Below are positions 8,677-18,113 of a DNA stretch of 64,000 bases, piece by piece (within the stretch, counting starts at the first letter, position 1; each line of letters begins with the position of its first letter). The notes under the pieces are model-generated. The model was not told the origin of the DNA and did not search any database. It was given only the letters and a program-made list of their open reading frames with translations. The translations under genes and the position numbers were made by a program. The stretch is from DATFVA01 sp963800255 (GTDB lineage: Bacteria; Bacteroidota; Ignavibacteria; Ignavibacteriales; Ignavibacteriaceae): NCBI GenBank assembly GCA_963800255.1, contig CAWDAK010000015.1, positions 124,001 through 188,000 of the forward strand. The letters are read 5' to 3'.

Positions 8677-10176
8677 TCAATATAAGCCGATTCGGAATCC
8701 TTTTTTATCTTCTTGAAAATTCCAATAGGCAGAGACTATATTTTCCAGGAAAATGCTGTCGTGACTGACGAGCAAAACCGAACAGCCGCATTCTATTAGT
8801 GCGTTTTCAACAGATTCTATTGAGGGAAGATCCATATGGTTTGTGGGTTCATCCATTATTATGAGCGCAGGACTATTGGATATTGCTTCCGCCAGAAGCA
8901 GCTTTCTAACTTCACCGGGACTAGGCTCTTCGGTTTCAAGAAGATGTTTTGGATCTGAATTCAGATAGCTGATTATCGTCATTATTTTTCCCATTTCACT
9001 ATCCTTCAGTTCCGAAATTCTCTTTATCAATTTGCTGACATCTTTGCTTTCTATCTCCTGGGGAATATAAACGAGATCTTTAACAGGTATTATTAATTGT
9101 TTTACAAGGTGATTGATAAAGGTGGTTTTGCCTGCTCCATTTTTCCCCGTTATTCCGATCTTTTCTCCCGCTGAAATCATCAGGTCAGGAACATATAATC
9201 TTTTTCCCTCTGATAATTTCAGTTCGAAGGAGGATACTATCATCGGGTAATACCGGTTCAATTTGGCAGCATTAAATTCAATGCCGGAGGTAAATTTCCG
9301 GTCTACTTGAATTGAATGGAGCGCGTCATTTTTGCGTATGATTTCGGTTTTTGTTTTCCGGTAAAGCCTCCCTGCCACGGCGTCTCTTCCGGTTAAACGG
9401 GCAAGATCAATTTCAGCTTTCGCGTTTCGATCTTTTTTGTTAAGGTTTCTTTTTGAAAGTTGTTTGTCAACTTTGTCAGCTTTTTGTTTCCGAACTGCCG
9501 CTTTGGTTTTCAGTTTTTTAAGTTCTTTATTCAGCGATTCAAACTTATCCGCCTGAAACCTGTTCTCCCGTTCCCTTTCCTGCAGGGCAGTTGTGTAACC
9601 GGCTTTACGGAAATCAATTTTCTGATTGTAAATGAAAAGAGTACCGGTACACAGATCATCGAGGAGTTTACGGTCGTGACTAACCAGCAGACCGATTCCC
9701 CTGAATGACTTAAGAGCCTTAAATAGAAATTCCTTTGATTCACCATCAAGGTGGTTTGAAGGTTCATCCACGGCAAGTACAACGGGATTGTAAAATAAAG
9801 CCGCAGCAATCTGGCATCTTTTACGTTCGCCCTGGCTGAGTGTATTCCATCTGCTTATCCATTCATCTTTAATTTCAAGAGAAGTTTTCAACCTGAAGGA
9901 TTCAGCATCGTAACTTTCAAGGAATTCTTTGAATCCCGCGGGAATTTCTTCCGTTTTCTGTTCGCAATAATAAAAATTACCGGGAGTATTGATGATCCCG
10001 GAGGAAGGAATGAGCTGTCCTCCTATCAGTTTAATAAGGGTTGTTTTGCCGCTTCCATTTGGACCCGTAACGGCGGTCCATCCTCCGTGAATCCTTAGGG
10101 AAACAGAATCAAAAAGCAGCTGCGAAGATGATGGATACGAAAACGAAAGATTTGAAATGCTAATGAAATCGGACAT
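8677..10176 (-). CDS. ABC-F family ATPase, possible ribosome-protection protein
   Basis: 499-residue soluble protein with two ABC ATPase domains and no membrane segments. Domain 1 has Walker A GPNGSGKT (residues 38-45), signature LSQGE and Walker B VVLAVDEPSNHLDG. Domain 2 has GKNGAGKT, signature PSPGE and LIIMDEPTNHMD. A long, highly charged linker between them (rich in Lys/Arg, containing SKRNLNKKDRNAKAEIDLAR) is the ABC-F interdomain arm that reaches into the ribosome. Housekeeping EttA-type factors are longer and have a different arm. The short length and the linker recall the antibiotic-resistance (Lsa/Vga/VmlR-like) subgroup, but this cannot be proved from sequence alone. It is monocistronic. 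Confidence 0.88.
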   Translation of the reverse strand: MSDFISISNLSFSYPSSSQLLFDSVSLRIHGGWTAVTGPNGSGKTTLIKLIGGQLIPSSGIINTPGNFYYCEQKTEEIPAGFKEFLESYDAESFRLKTSLEIKDEWISRWNTLSQGERKRCQIAAALFYNPVVLAVDEPSNHLDGESKEFLFKALKSFRGIGLLVSHDRKLLDDLCTGTLFIYNQKIDFRKAGYTTALQERERENRFQADKFESLNKELKKLKTKAAVRKQKADKVDKQLSKRNLNKKDRNAKAEIDLARLTGRDAVAGRLYRKTKTEIIRKNDALHSIQVDRKFTSGIEFNAAKLNRYYPMIVSSFELKLSEGKRLYVPDLMISAGEKIGITGKNGAGKTTFINHLVKQLIIPVKDLVYIPQEIESKDVSKLIKRISELKDSEMGKIMTIISYLNSDPKHLLETEEPSPGEVRKLLLAEAISNSPALIIMDEPTNHMDLPSIESVENALIECGCSVLLVSHDSIFLENIVSAYWNFQEDKKGFRIGLY

Positions 10177-10363
10177 ATAAGCCTCAGTAATAGTTTTAGA
10201 GATAAAAATATTTTGAACTGGAGGGAGGCTTATAATTTCATCGGATTCCTTAATAAATGAAGAACAAAAATAATAATTTTCTAAAAATTAAACCAAACCC
10301 AAAAAATGACTCAGATGAACGTTCAATATAATTGGTGGGACCCGTATAATTTTTTTTAATATG

Positions 10364-11650
10364 TTATTTAAGATATATTATTTTTGATGTGCCTTTAATT
10401 GTTTCTGGGTAAGTCTTATCAGTGATAATTACAAAATAAATACCCGAAGAGACGTTATCCCCTGAATTATTGGTCCCGTTCCATACCTGCTGAAATCGAT
10501 ACCCTGTGCCTTCGATACATTCAAATCTTTTTATTTCTTCACCATTAATACTATAAATCCGTATCTCAGGATAGTCAATTTTTCCTTCTATATTTATTTT
10601 CACTGACCCATTAAAAGGATTTGGATATGATGTCACGCTAAATTCATCAGAAATATTTCGGTCCGGAGATTCATTAATCGACACCGGATAATTTAGTGCA
10701 AAACCATAAATGGAGTTATCATTGGCACAGTAAAAAGCAATTGTATCTTCATTTATCCATTTTAAATCATAGTCATATCCCAGGATACCGCAATTTTCCG
10801 TAAAACTTCGGAGGCTGCCTGAGTCAGGATTGAAAGTATAAATGCCGTTATACCCCTCAAGTTCAAAGCTAAAAAAAGCCATCCGATTGACCTGCGGCGA
10901 CCATTTCATTGACCGGAACCAATTCGGAGATGACCAGCATATATTATCAGAATCATTCTCCGTGTCATAAACAATTGAATCTATCCGGGTCGAAATGTCG
11001 TAGGAATGAATCTTCGGGTGATCGGGTTCATACAGACTATAATAAAGTAATTCATCTGTTAAATTGAAAGCAAAAGCAATAATGGGGACGTTTGGTGGTG
11101 AAATAAATAAAGTATCCCGGATATCTGTCACATAGTCATATAAACTCATATAGTATTCATCATACACATAAATAACTTTTGTTTCATTAGTCCAGTCAAA
11201 TTCAAATAAATCATTAGGATCAAAATTCATATAGTGTACTGAACTATCCGCAAATGAGAAATAATGATTATAAAACAACAGATACATATCATCGGGTGAA
11301 AAGGCATAATCATACTGTACATAATGGTACACCGAATCATACACCAGGAATTTAGAATTATCATCAAAATCATAAATAAAAAGCGAGTCGCCGTCACCAT
11401 AAACGCATTTATGTGAGGTATTGGCAAATGCAGGTAAGGAAGGAAAAGGACAGGTTCTGACTGACCAATCTGCTAAGTTTCTGATATATATATTGGGACC
11501 AGCAAATTCCCGATAGTATACCTCATTCGCATATCTGTCAATTGAGAAAAATTGAGCCATTACGTGTGAGATTTTAAAATTCTGCCCGCTTGCCTCGTAT
11601 GATAATATTAAGAATGTTATTAATAGAGTAGTAAAAAAGATCGATTTCAT
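10364..11650 (-). CDS. uncharacterised secreted protein with T9SS sorting domain
   Basis: 428 residues starting with a signal peptide (FFTTLLITFLILSYEASGQ). The central part is rich in Tyr and Asp and reads as a series of WD40/TolB-like beta-propeller blades (YDFDDNSKFLVYD, FSPDDMYLLFY, KWSPQVNRMAFFS). The last 80 residues are a T9SS type A domain (TSYPNPFNGSVKI, SSGIYFVIITD, KIIYLK). The likely product is a secreted or surface-attached propeller of unknown ligand. Its DNA is more AT-rich than the genes to the left and it marks the start of the accessory region. Confidence 0.8.
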   Translation of the reverse strand: MKSIFFTTLLITFLILSYEASGQNFKISHVMAQFFSIDRYANEVYYREFAGPNIYIRNLADWSVRTCPFPSLPAFANTSHKCVYGDGDSLFIYDFDDNSKFLVYDSVYHYVQYDYAFSPDDMYLLFYNHYFSFADSSVHYMNFDPNDLFEFDWTNETKVIYVYDEYYMSLYDYVTDIRDTLFISPPNVPIIAFAFNLTDELLYYSLYEPDHPKIHSYDISTRIDSIVYDTENDSDNICWSSPNWFRSMKWSPQVNRMAFFSFELEGYNGIYTFNPDSGSLRSFTENCGILGYDYDLKWINEDTIAFYCANDNSIYGFALNYPVSINESPDRNISDEFSVTSYPNPFNGSVKINIEGKIDYPEIRIYSINGEEIKRFECIEGTGYRFQQVWNGTNNSGDNVSSGIYFVIITDKTYPETIKGTSKIIYLK

Positions 11651-12002
11651 AACTTACCCGGTTTGTTAATAAAATCAAATATGGGGTAACCAAAAGTGAA
11701 TAACCCGCTGTAAAAGAACCCTAAATAAAACTTGACATAGTTAATACATTCAACTCAAAAAGTCAAATTTAAAATTTATTTTATGATAATACCGGATTGA
11801 CTCACAATTAATCTAACCATGAGGATATAAAAACCCAGTCGTTGCCTCAAAATAAATCTAACCCTGGAGAAGTAAGAAATCACCCATAAAAATCATATCT
11901 GTCCAAAACGATGAAATAAAAAAATAAAGAATCCCTCAAAAAAGGATGGTAAATTTGTTTTTGACAAAAAAATAAACAACCAAAACCTTTAGAGAGGGAC
12001 CA
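11651..12002. other. 352-bp AT-rich intergenic region at the edge of IS remnants
   Basis: No open frame of note. It separates the divergent T9SS gene from the truncated transposase. The last 80 bases contain A-tracts and a purine-rich ribosome site (AGAGAGGGACC) just before the transposase ATG, so the left end of that insertion sequence probably lies here, although no inverted repeat can be paired because the right end is lost. Confidence 0.45.
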
Positions 12003-12412
12003 ATGGTAAATGTAACACTTTTTAGTCAGATATTAAATCTTATAGACAGGAATTTATTCACAAAGACAGTAGAAAAATATAAAACTGATAAACATAATAA
12101 GGGAATAAATAGCTGGACACATCTGGTATCGATGTTATTCTGTCACTTCTCTAAGGCACAATCAATCAGAGAAATAACAAATGGACTGATGTCAATAACA
12201 GGGAATCTGAATCATCTGGGGATACAGGGAAAGACGCCAAAGAAATCATCATTATCATATATAAATAAAACAAGAGATTGGCAGATGTTCAGGGAATTTT
12301 ACATGAAGTTACTCGGAGAGATGCAGAATTGGGGATACTTCAGGATGATAAGAAATTCAAGAAGATAAGACGGAAAATATTTTTATGAGACTCAACAATA
12401 ATCAGTGTTTGC
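12003..12412 (+). pseudogene. truncated IS4-type transposase (DUF4372 N-terminal domain)
   Basis: The first 110 or so residues (FSQILNLIDRNLFTKTVEKY, WTHLVSMLFCHFSKAQSIRE) match the DUF4372 domain that opens one group of IS4-family transposases. The frame then shifts near 12335: the open frame ends at 12368, but another frame continues as ILQDDKKFKKIRRKIFL, a stop, then DSTIISVCL, which is the expected first catalytic Asp region of the DDE domain. The sequence is cut at 12412, where the start of an IS3-type element begins. At least three lesions (frameshift, stop, interruption) make this a clear remnant. Confidence 0.8.
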
Positions 12413-12584
12413 CTGAACTGTACCCCATATTGTAGACAAGCGGAAAAGCAACTATATTAATAAAAAAATAATATAGGAGCTACTAATGTCAGTGAAACAA
12501 ACCAGGCGAACCTACGACAGAGAGTTCAGGGGCGTAAATGACAAAGATTTATTCTTTTACAGACTTATTAAACTTTATGCCTAA
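12413..12584 (+). mobile_element. 5' remnant of an IS3-family element inserted in the IS4-type gene
   Basis: TGAACTGTACCCCATATTGT at 12413 resembles the terminal repeat of IS3-family elements. It is followed at 12473 by AGGAG and at 12486 by an ATG opening MSVKQTRRTYDREFR, the usual start of the OrfA helix-turn-helix protein. After about 15 residues the similarity ends (near 12530) and the frame runs into unrelated sequence, stopping at 12584. OrfB and the right end are absent, so the element is dead and deleted on its right side. Confidence 0.65.
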
Positions 12585-12718
12585 ATCTTTTGCCACCAAA
12601 TATGCGGCTGTACCGTAATTACAGGTGCATTTATTTAATAATTTACTATTGACTCGTCGTATTTAATAGCCTATCTTCAATTTTAAATCATATCACTATA
12701 TAAATTCTTATCTTCTTT

Positions 12719-13285
12719 ATGCAGGAAAATAATCGGCAGAATATTACTTTATTGCTTGAAAATTGTGCCAGGGGGAAAGATGGAGCTGTTGATGAATTAC
12801 TGCCCCATGTCTATAACGAGCTGCGGAGAATTTCATCGAAATATTTAAATGATGAGTATCGTAACCACACACTTCAAACTACGGAATTGGTTCATGAGGC
12901 TTACCTGAAATTATTCGGTAATCAGGATATTAATTGGCAGAACAGGGCACATTTCTTTGGAATAGCCGCTAACGCTATGCGTCAAATTCTTGTAGATTAT
13001 GCAAGAAAACATAATTCCCTAAAAAGAGGCGGCGGCCTGGCTAAAGTCACTTTAGATAATGCTGAAGGTATTTTTTTTGAAGCTGAAGAAGATCTGATTT
13101 TACTTGATGACGCTTTAAAAAAACTTGAAATATTTGATCCGGATCTTAGCAAAATTGTTGAGTTGAGGTTTTTTGCAGGATTAAAAGTTGAGGAAACGGC
13201 AAAAGCGTTAGATTGTTCCACTGCAACCGTGAAACGCGGATGGAGTCTGGCAAAATCATGGTTGTACCGGGAACTGGGGTTATGA
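12719..13285 (+). CDS. ECF-type RNA polymerase sigma factor (TIGR02999-like)
   Basis: 188-residue sigma-70-like factor. Region 2 is recognisable in LQTTELVHEAYLKLFG and WQNRAHFFGIAANAMRQILV. Region 4 with its helix-turn-helix is KIVELRFFAGLKVEETAKAL followed by STATVKRGWSLAKSWLYREL. This is the ECF subgroup that commonly sits next to a Ser/Thr kinase in Ignavibacteria, Acidobacteria and Planctomycetes, and a kinase gene indeed follows 57 bp downstream in the same direction. No anti-sigma factor is present, so activity may be set by the kinase. The roughly 130 bp upstream are AT-rich and begin at the IS remnant. Confidence 0.92.
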   Translation: MQENNRQNITLLLENCARGKDGAVDELLPHVYNELRRISSKYLNDEYRNHTLQTTELVHEAYLKLFGNQDINWQNRAHFFGIAANAMRQILVDYARKHNSLKRGGGLAKVTLDNAEGIFFEAEEDLILLDDALKKLEIFDPDLSKIVELRFFAGLKVEETAKALDCSTATVKRGWSLAKSWLYRELGL

Positions 13286-13342
13286 GCGTGGTGTACCAAA
13301 AACATTTCCAGGATATTTAATTCATTCCATTTTTAGGTTAAC

Positions 13343-15913
13343 GTGGACAAAAATATCTGGTCAGATATAAAAACAATTTTCTATGAGGCTATTTCACTGG
13401 ATGAGAGCCAGAGAGAAAGCTTTGTAAACAAAGTTTGTAAAACACCGGAGATAAAACAAGAAGTTCTTTCCTTATTATCTGCCCATAATAACTCAGAAAA
13501 TTATCTTGAACAATCCGTTGTAGTTCTTGATCCAGTTAAAGAAAACATCAGCTTTTTTATCGGGAAACTGTTCGGGAAATATAAAATTGTCAAGCTCATT
13601 GCGCGCGGCGGAATGGGATTGGTTTATCTCGGCCAGCGCGATGACGAAGTAAAACAGCAGGCTGCCGTAAAAATTATTGGTCCTGGATTTGTCACGGAAT
13701 CCGTTTTAAAGAGGTTCAGGAATGAAAGACAGACCCTGGCAAATTTAAATCATCCGAATATTTCAAAGCTGCTGGATGCCGGTATAACCGATGATGGGAT
13801 TCAGTTTCTTGTAATGGAATATATAGACGGGATACCCGTTGATGAGTATTGCGATAAAAACAATTTAACTATAAAAGAGAGGATGAAATTATTCCTTAAG
13901 ATCGCTTCGGTTGTACAGTATGCCCATCATAACCTTGTAATTCACCGTGATCTCAAACCGAGCAATATTCTTGTTACTTCTGATGGAGAACCCAAGCTTC
14001 TTGATTTCGGAATAGCAAAAATTCTGGATAAAGACGGCAGCGAGAATGATAAGTTAACAATTAAAGGCATAGCTAATTTCACACCTGAATATGCTTCACC
14101 CGAACAAGTTATGGGAGAAAGCATAACCACTGCAAGCGATGTTTATTCACTTGGTATTGTCCTTTATAAATTACTAACCGGACATAACCCCTATAAAATA
14201 AGCAGTTCTCTACCCACCAATGTAAAGCAGGTTGTAACTAAAACGGAACCGCCGAAACCGAGCGACATTATTTATAAAACATTTGAAAGAAAGTCATTTG
14301 ACGAAGTAATTCGGATTACGCCTGAATCTGTCAGTAAAACCCGTGAAGGAAGCATTGAAAAACTTCACAAAAAACTTTCAGGAGATATTGACAACATAGT
14401 TTCAATGTCAATCAGGAAGGAACCGGAAAGAAGATATCCATCAATTGATCTTTTTGCGGAAGATATTGAGAGATATTTAAATGACCAGCCTGTCTCTGCA
14501 CACAAGGATTCGTTTAAATATAAAGCCGGAAAGTTTTTCAGAAGAAACAAAGGTCCTGTTATTACGGGGTCAGTCATAGCGATATTAATTATGCTTGGTA
14601 TTGCAGGGATAATATGGCAGTCGCATTTAACAGCCATTGAAAGGGATAATGCCAAACTTGAAGCGAGGAAAGCAAATGAGATTAAATCATTTCTTCTGAA
14701 TATGATCTCATCACCCGATCCGGGGGAAGACGGGAAAGATGTTAAAATGATCGATGTAATTCATAAAGCGGCAGGTTCATTATCCACTGAATTGCAGGGA
14801 CAAAAACAAATTGAAGCAGAAATTCGTACTCTTATAGGAAATACATATCTGAACCTGGGAATTTATGACTCGGCCGCAGTTGAATTAAACAAAGCCCTTA
14901 AAATAAATAATAAGATTTTCGGGGAAAGAAGTTTAGAAGCCGCCAAAAGTATAAAAGACCTCGGGCAGGTTTATCACTATGAAGGTGATTTTGAAACAGC
15001 AGAAAAACTTTATTTGCAATCCCTTGATTTATACAAATCAATGGGTGATAAACCTTCACTTGAGCTTGCAAAAATTCTTGATCTCTACGCCACGCTTCTG
15101 AGCGACAAAGGTGAATATGAGAAATCGGAAGGGATAACATTCGATGCGCTGAAGATGGCCGAAAGCATAAATGGACCCGAAGACAATGATGTTCTTACTA
15201 TTAAAAATAATCTTGCCACAGCATATAATTATGATGGGAAACTGGACAAAGCGGATTCACTTTACAGGATCTGTCTCAGTACATACAGGAAGAAATTCGG
15301 TAACGTTCATATCCGGGTTTCAAGTCTTCTGAATAATCTGGCATTTATTTACATTTACAAAAAAGAACATCACAAAGCACTCCCGCTTCTTGAAGAATCA
15401 GTTGATATAAAAAAGAAAGTACTTGGGGAAGATCATCCTGATTTAATCCTGGCCTACTCAAATCTCGGAAGCACTTACTTTAATGACAATCAATTTGACA
15501 AAGCCGAAAAGATAATGAAGCTATCGGTTGAGGTGGGACTTAAAAATTTCGATGAGAATAATGAAAATCTCAGCAGATCCTATATGTGGTACGGAAGAGT
15601 TCTGGCTGCAGATGGTAAAACCGATAACGGTATACTCTATCTTAAAAAGGCATATTTCATACGTAAAAAAGATTTCGGACAGAAAAATAAGCTGACATTA
15701 ACAGCAGAAATTACACTTGCAAAAGTATTATTGAACGCAGGCAAACTTGAGAAGGCAGAGAATCATCTACTGCAATGTTACAAGATTTCAAATGAATATC
15801 TGGGGAGAAGTGATAAAGTAACGCAGTCCGCAGTTACAACACTTATCGAGCTTTATACCAAATCAGGCCGAAAGGACAAAGCGGAATTATATAATAATAT
15901 TCTGGATCGCTGA
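13343..15913 (+). CDS. membrane Ser/Thr protein kinase with periplasmic TPR domain
   Basis: 856 residues from a GTG start. An N-terminal segment precedes a Hanks-type kinase domain (about residues 75-355) with the glycine loop IARGGMGLVY, catalytic loop HRDLKPSNIL near residue 200, DFG in LLDFGIAKIL and an APE-like SPEQ. A transmembrane helix follows at about 404-425 (VITGSVIAILIMLGIAGIIW). The remainder is a chain of tetratricopeptide repeats (YEGDFETAEKLYLQSLDLYK, SNLGSTYFNDNQFDKAEKIM) of the kinesin-light-chain style. It probably senses a periplasmic partner and phosphorylates cytoplasmic targets, plausibly including the sigma factor just upstream. Co-transcription is likely. Confidence 0.93.
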   Translation: MDKNIWSDIKTIFYEAISLDESQRESFVNKVCKTPEIKQEVLSLLSAHNNSENYLEQSVVVLDPVKENISFFIGKLFGKYKIVKLIARGGMGLVYLGQRDDEVKQQAAVKIIGPGFVTESVLKRFRNERQTLANLNHPNISKLLDAGITDDGIQFLVMEYIDGIPVDEYCDKNNLTIKERMKLFLKIASVVQYAHHNLVIHRDLKPSNILVTSDGEPKLLDFGIAKILDKDGSENDKLTIKGIANFTPEYASPEQVMGESITTASDVYSLGIVLYKLLTGHNPYKISSSLPTNVKQVVTKTEPPKPSDIIYKTFERKSFDEVIRITPESVSKTREGSIEKLHKKLSGDIDNIVSMSIRKEPERRYPSIDLFAEDIERYLNDQPVSAHKDSFKYKAGKFFRRNKGPVITGSVIAILIMLGIAGIIWQSHLTAIERDNAKLEARKANEIKSFLLNMISSPDPGEDGKDVKMIDVIHKAAGSLSTELQGQKQIEAEIRTLIGNTYLNLGIYDSAAVELNKALKINNKIFGERSLEAAKSIKDLGQVYHYEGDFETAEKLYLQSLDLYKSMGDKPSLELAKILDLYATLLSDKGEYEKSEGITFDALKMAESINGPEDNDVLTIKNNLATAYNYDGKLDKADSLYRICLSTYRKKFGNVHIRVSSLLNNLAFIYIYKKEHHKALPLLEESVDIKKKVLGEDHPDLILAYSNLGSTYFNDNQFDKAEKIMKLSVEVGLKNFDENNENLSRSYMWYGRVLAADGKTDNGILYLKKAYFIRKKDFGQKNKLTLTAEITLAKVLLNAGKLEKAENHLLQCYKISNEYLGRSDKVTQSAVTTLIELYTKSGRKDKAELYNNILDR

Positions 15914-16075
15914 AGATAATATTCTAACCAGGCAGGCAAGTATATAGGAATGACCCGCCATAGTTCTGCTGCAAAACCTTTTTTGCTATATTTTGAATAC
16001 ATTTATTTGAAGAAAATAATAAATTCAAAAAGGAAAGAATGACAGCAAGACAAATCACTATCAGAGACCAACAAG

Positions 16076-16603
16076 TTGAAATCCGGGCACTCTATGGCAG
16101 GCGAAATTATGCTGCAAACAGCATTAACCAACAATCCAAAAATAGCCGGTATTGTAGGGGTTGACAATTTCAAAATTATTGATGCTGCATTTACACCGGA
16201 ACAAATGAAACAAATGACCGACTTTTTCCCTATGCTTGAAATGGATTTTAAAAATTCAGCACCTGTATATGCAGATATGATGCTTTTTCACCCGGCAACA
16301 TCAAAGGAAGTGAAAGACAGAGTAAAAACTGATTTTGCAAATAGCGATCCCGTTATCGGCTACGGAACATTTATGAACCAGATGCAATTTGCTAATAACG
16401 ATGCACAAAGACTGGAACAGCTGAATTATAAGTTATACCTAATAAACAGTGACAGTTATCCAACAAACGAAGCCGGACTTAAGAACCATTGCAAAAGTGG
16501 TTTCCAAGTTCAGACCATTGCTGCAGCAGGCCATTTTCCGATGATAGAAAAACCGGCTGAATTTAATCTGATTTTGGAAAACGTATTGACAAGTATGAAA
16601 TAA
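16076..16603 (+). pseudogene. alpha/beta hydrolase lacking its N-terminal half
   Basis: The 175-residue frame opens at a TTG and begins directly at the nucleophile elbow GHSMAGE. The C-terminal half of an alpha/beta hydrolase follows, with the likely catalytic His in AAGHFPMIEKP. The N-terminal strands and oxyanion loop are missing: the frame upstream is closed by a TGA at 16040-16042, only a dozen codons before. A product from TTG could not fold normally, so this is a 5'-deleted remnant, although it ends cleanly and is followed by a terminator. It lies in a stretch of several damaged genes. Confidence 0.72.
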
Positions 16604-16604
16604 A

Positions 16605-16638
16605 AAGCTTCCCTGAGAAAGGAAGCTTAAATTTTTTG
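16605..16638 (+). terminator. rho-independent terminator
   Basis: AAGCTTCC (16605-16612) pairs with GGAAGCTT (16621-16628) over an 8-base loop and is followed by AAATTTTTTG. It lies immediately after the hydrolase fragment's stop. Confidence 0.75.
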
Positions 16639-16640
16639 AT

Positions 16641-16799
16641 TTAACAATTAGCGTACATTACACTTTCCCCAAATTCTGGCTGATAACCATACCATTCGCT
16701 GCATTAGTAATCGCACTAATCCCGCTATTATTCAAGACCGGAAAATATATACAAAACAAGTTCCCCCGGGTATTCAGAGCAACAAGGGAAAATCAATGA
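16641..16799 (+). pseudogene. C-terminal remnant of an unidentified membrane protein
   Basis: One frame reads LTISVHYTFPKFW, then a hydrophobic stretch (LITIPFAALVIALIPLLF), then a basic tail (KTGKYIQNKFPRVFRATREN) ending at TGA 16797-16799. This is the look of a last transmembrane helix with a cytoplasmic tail. No start codon or upstream sequence exists, since the frame begins in the preceding terminator. From 16800 to 17026 nothing further is visible apart from the promoter region of the channel gene. Confidence 0.4.
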
Positions 16800-17026
16800 A
16801 ACGGATCCAATAAAAATGATTAGGTTAAGATTCAGCTTCACAAGAATGTGTAGTAATACCTGTCGGTTGATTTGGATAAGTTATTGGTTTAAATAGAATA
16901 TCATTCGATATGCACGATATCATCAACTATGAGATCATGCAAAAGTTACTTCTGGCCACTGACAAGTAAGGCTATCAACCTCAAAAACCTTATATTTAAG
17001 AAATACCAAAAACATCATTAATTCCT

Positions 17027-17864
17027 ATGAATACAAACAACACCAGCAGTCCTGCAGGGAACGACGGTCTCAGGGCGAAGCTTTATGAGATTATTTTTGA
17101 GGCGGATACAACAGCCGGGAAGTGGTTCGATATTGTGCTGCTGTGGGCGATCCTGCTAAGTGTGCTCGTGGTCTTTCTTGAGAGTATCGCTAAGCTTCGT
17201 GTTTCTTATGGGAATATTTTTTATTACCTCGAGTGGTTCTTTACTATCCTCTTCACGGTTGAGTATGCCCTCAGGATCTTCAGCACTCGCCGGCCCCTGG
17301 GATATATATTCAGCTTCTACGGCGTCATTGATGTTCTTGCTATTCTTCCTACATACCTTAGTCTTGTTATTGCTGGGCAGTCAGTATTTCCTTGTGATTA
17401 GGATTCTCCGCCTCCTCAGGGTTTTCAGGATCCTGAAACTGACTCATATGATGCGCCAGGCGGCTATACTGAAGCGTGCTTTAATCGCAAGCCGCGGGAA
17501 GATCGCTGTCTTCCTCTTCGCCGTGCTCTCCCTGATCGTTATTATCGGTGCCGTAATGTATGTTATTGAGGGTCCTGAGAATGGGTTTACCAGCATCCCT
17601 TTCAGTATGTACTGGGCTATTGTTACAATGACTACCGTCGGCTACGGCGATGTTTCCCCGCAGACTACCCTCGGCCAGATCTTCGCTTCGTTTGTCATGA
17701 TTATCGGCTATGCCATTATCGCTGTCCCTACAGGCATCGTCTCTGTCGAAATGGCTGACGCGGCTAAGAGAACTTCCACTCAGGTATGCCCTGAATGCCT
17801 CCGCGAGGGACATGACGCTGATGCTAAGTTCTGTAAGTTCTGCGGCTATTCTATGGAGGGATGA
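17027..17864 (+). CDS. voltage-gated-type potassium channel with C-terminal zinc ribbon (frameshifted)
   Basis: Read across one frameshift this is a 278-residue six-helix channel subunit. S1-S3 lie in the first frame (to LPTYLSLVIAG). S4 with regularly spaced arginines (RILRLLRVFRILKL) and the S5-pore-S6 part with the K+ selectivity filter TMTTVGYGD lie in the second. The tail carries two CxxC pairs (CPECLREG and CKFCG), a zinc-ribbon-like end. The frames join at GGG 17375-17377, where removing one G gives VIAGSQYFLVIRIL. The first frame would otherwise stop at 17399-17401. The frameshift could be an assembly error or real decay, since neighbouring genes are remnants. Confidence 0.82.
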
Positions 17865-17948
17865 AAGTACTTTCTATAAGGATTAAACAGGAGACAGATG
17901 TTTTCTCCATCTGCCCCGCTAAAATTATATCAACTTCCATCATGCACC

Positions 17949-18113
17949 TTACTTCTTCAGGTGAAGTTCCCTCATTATTTTCGTGCCTTTCGGATCAAAT
18001 GCTGCCAGGTTCTTGTTCTTGATCATCAGGATAAGATTATAATCATCTTCATTCAACGCGTTCGCCTGGAGGATCAATGGTATACATTTTTCATATATAG
18101 CAGGAAAGTATGG
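17949..18113 (-). pseudogene. C-terminal remnant of an unidentified protein
   Basis: On the minus strand one frame runs from about 18113 to a TAA at 17949-17951 and reads NEDDYNLILMIKNKNLAAFD and PKGTKIMRELHLKK, a credible protein end. There is no start codon, and a stop lies just upstream. It overlaps the opposing remnant at 18085, so both cannot be intact genes. No family is recognised. Confidence 0.35.
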
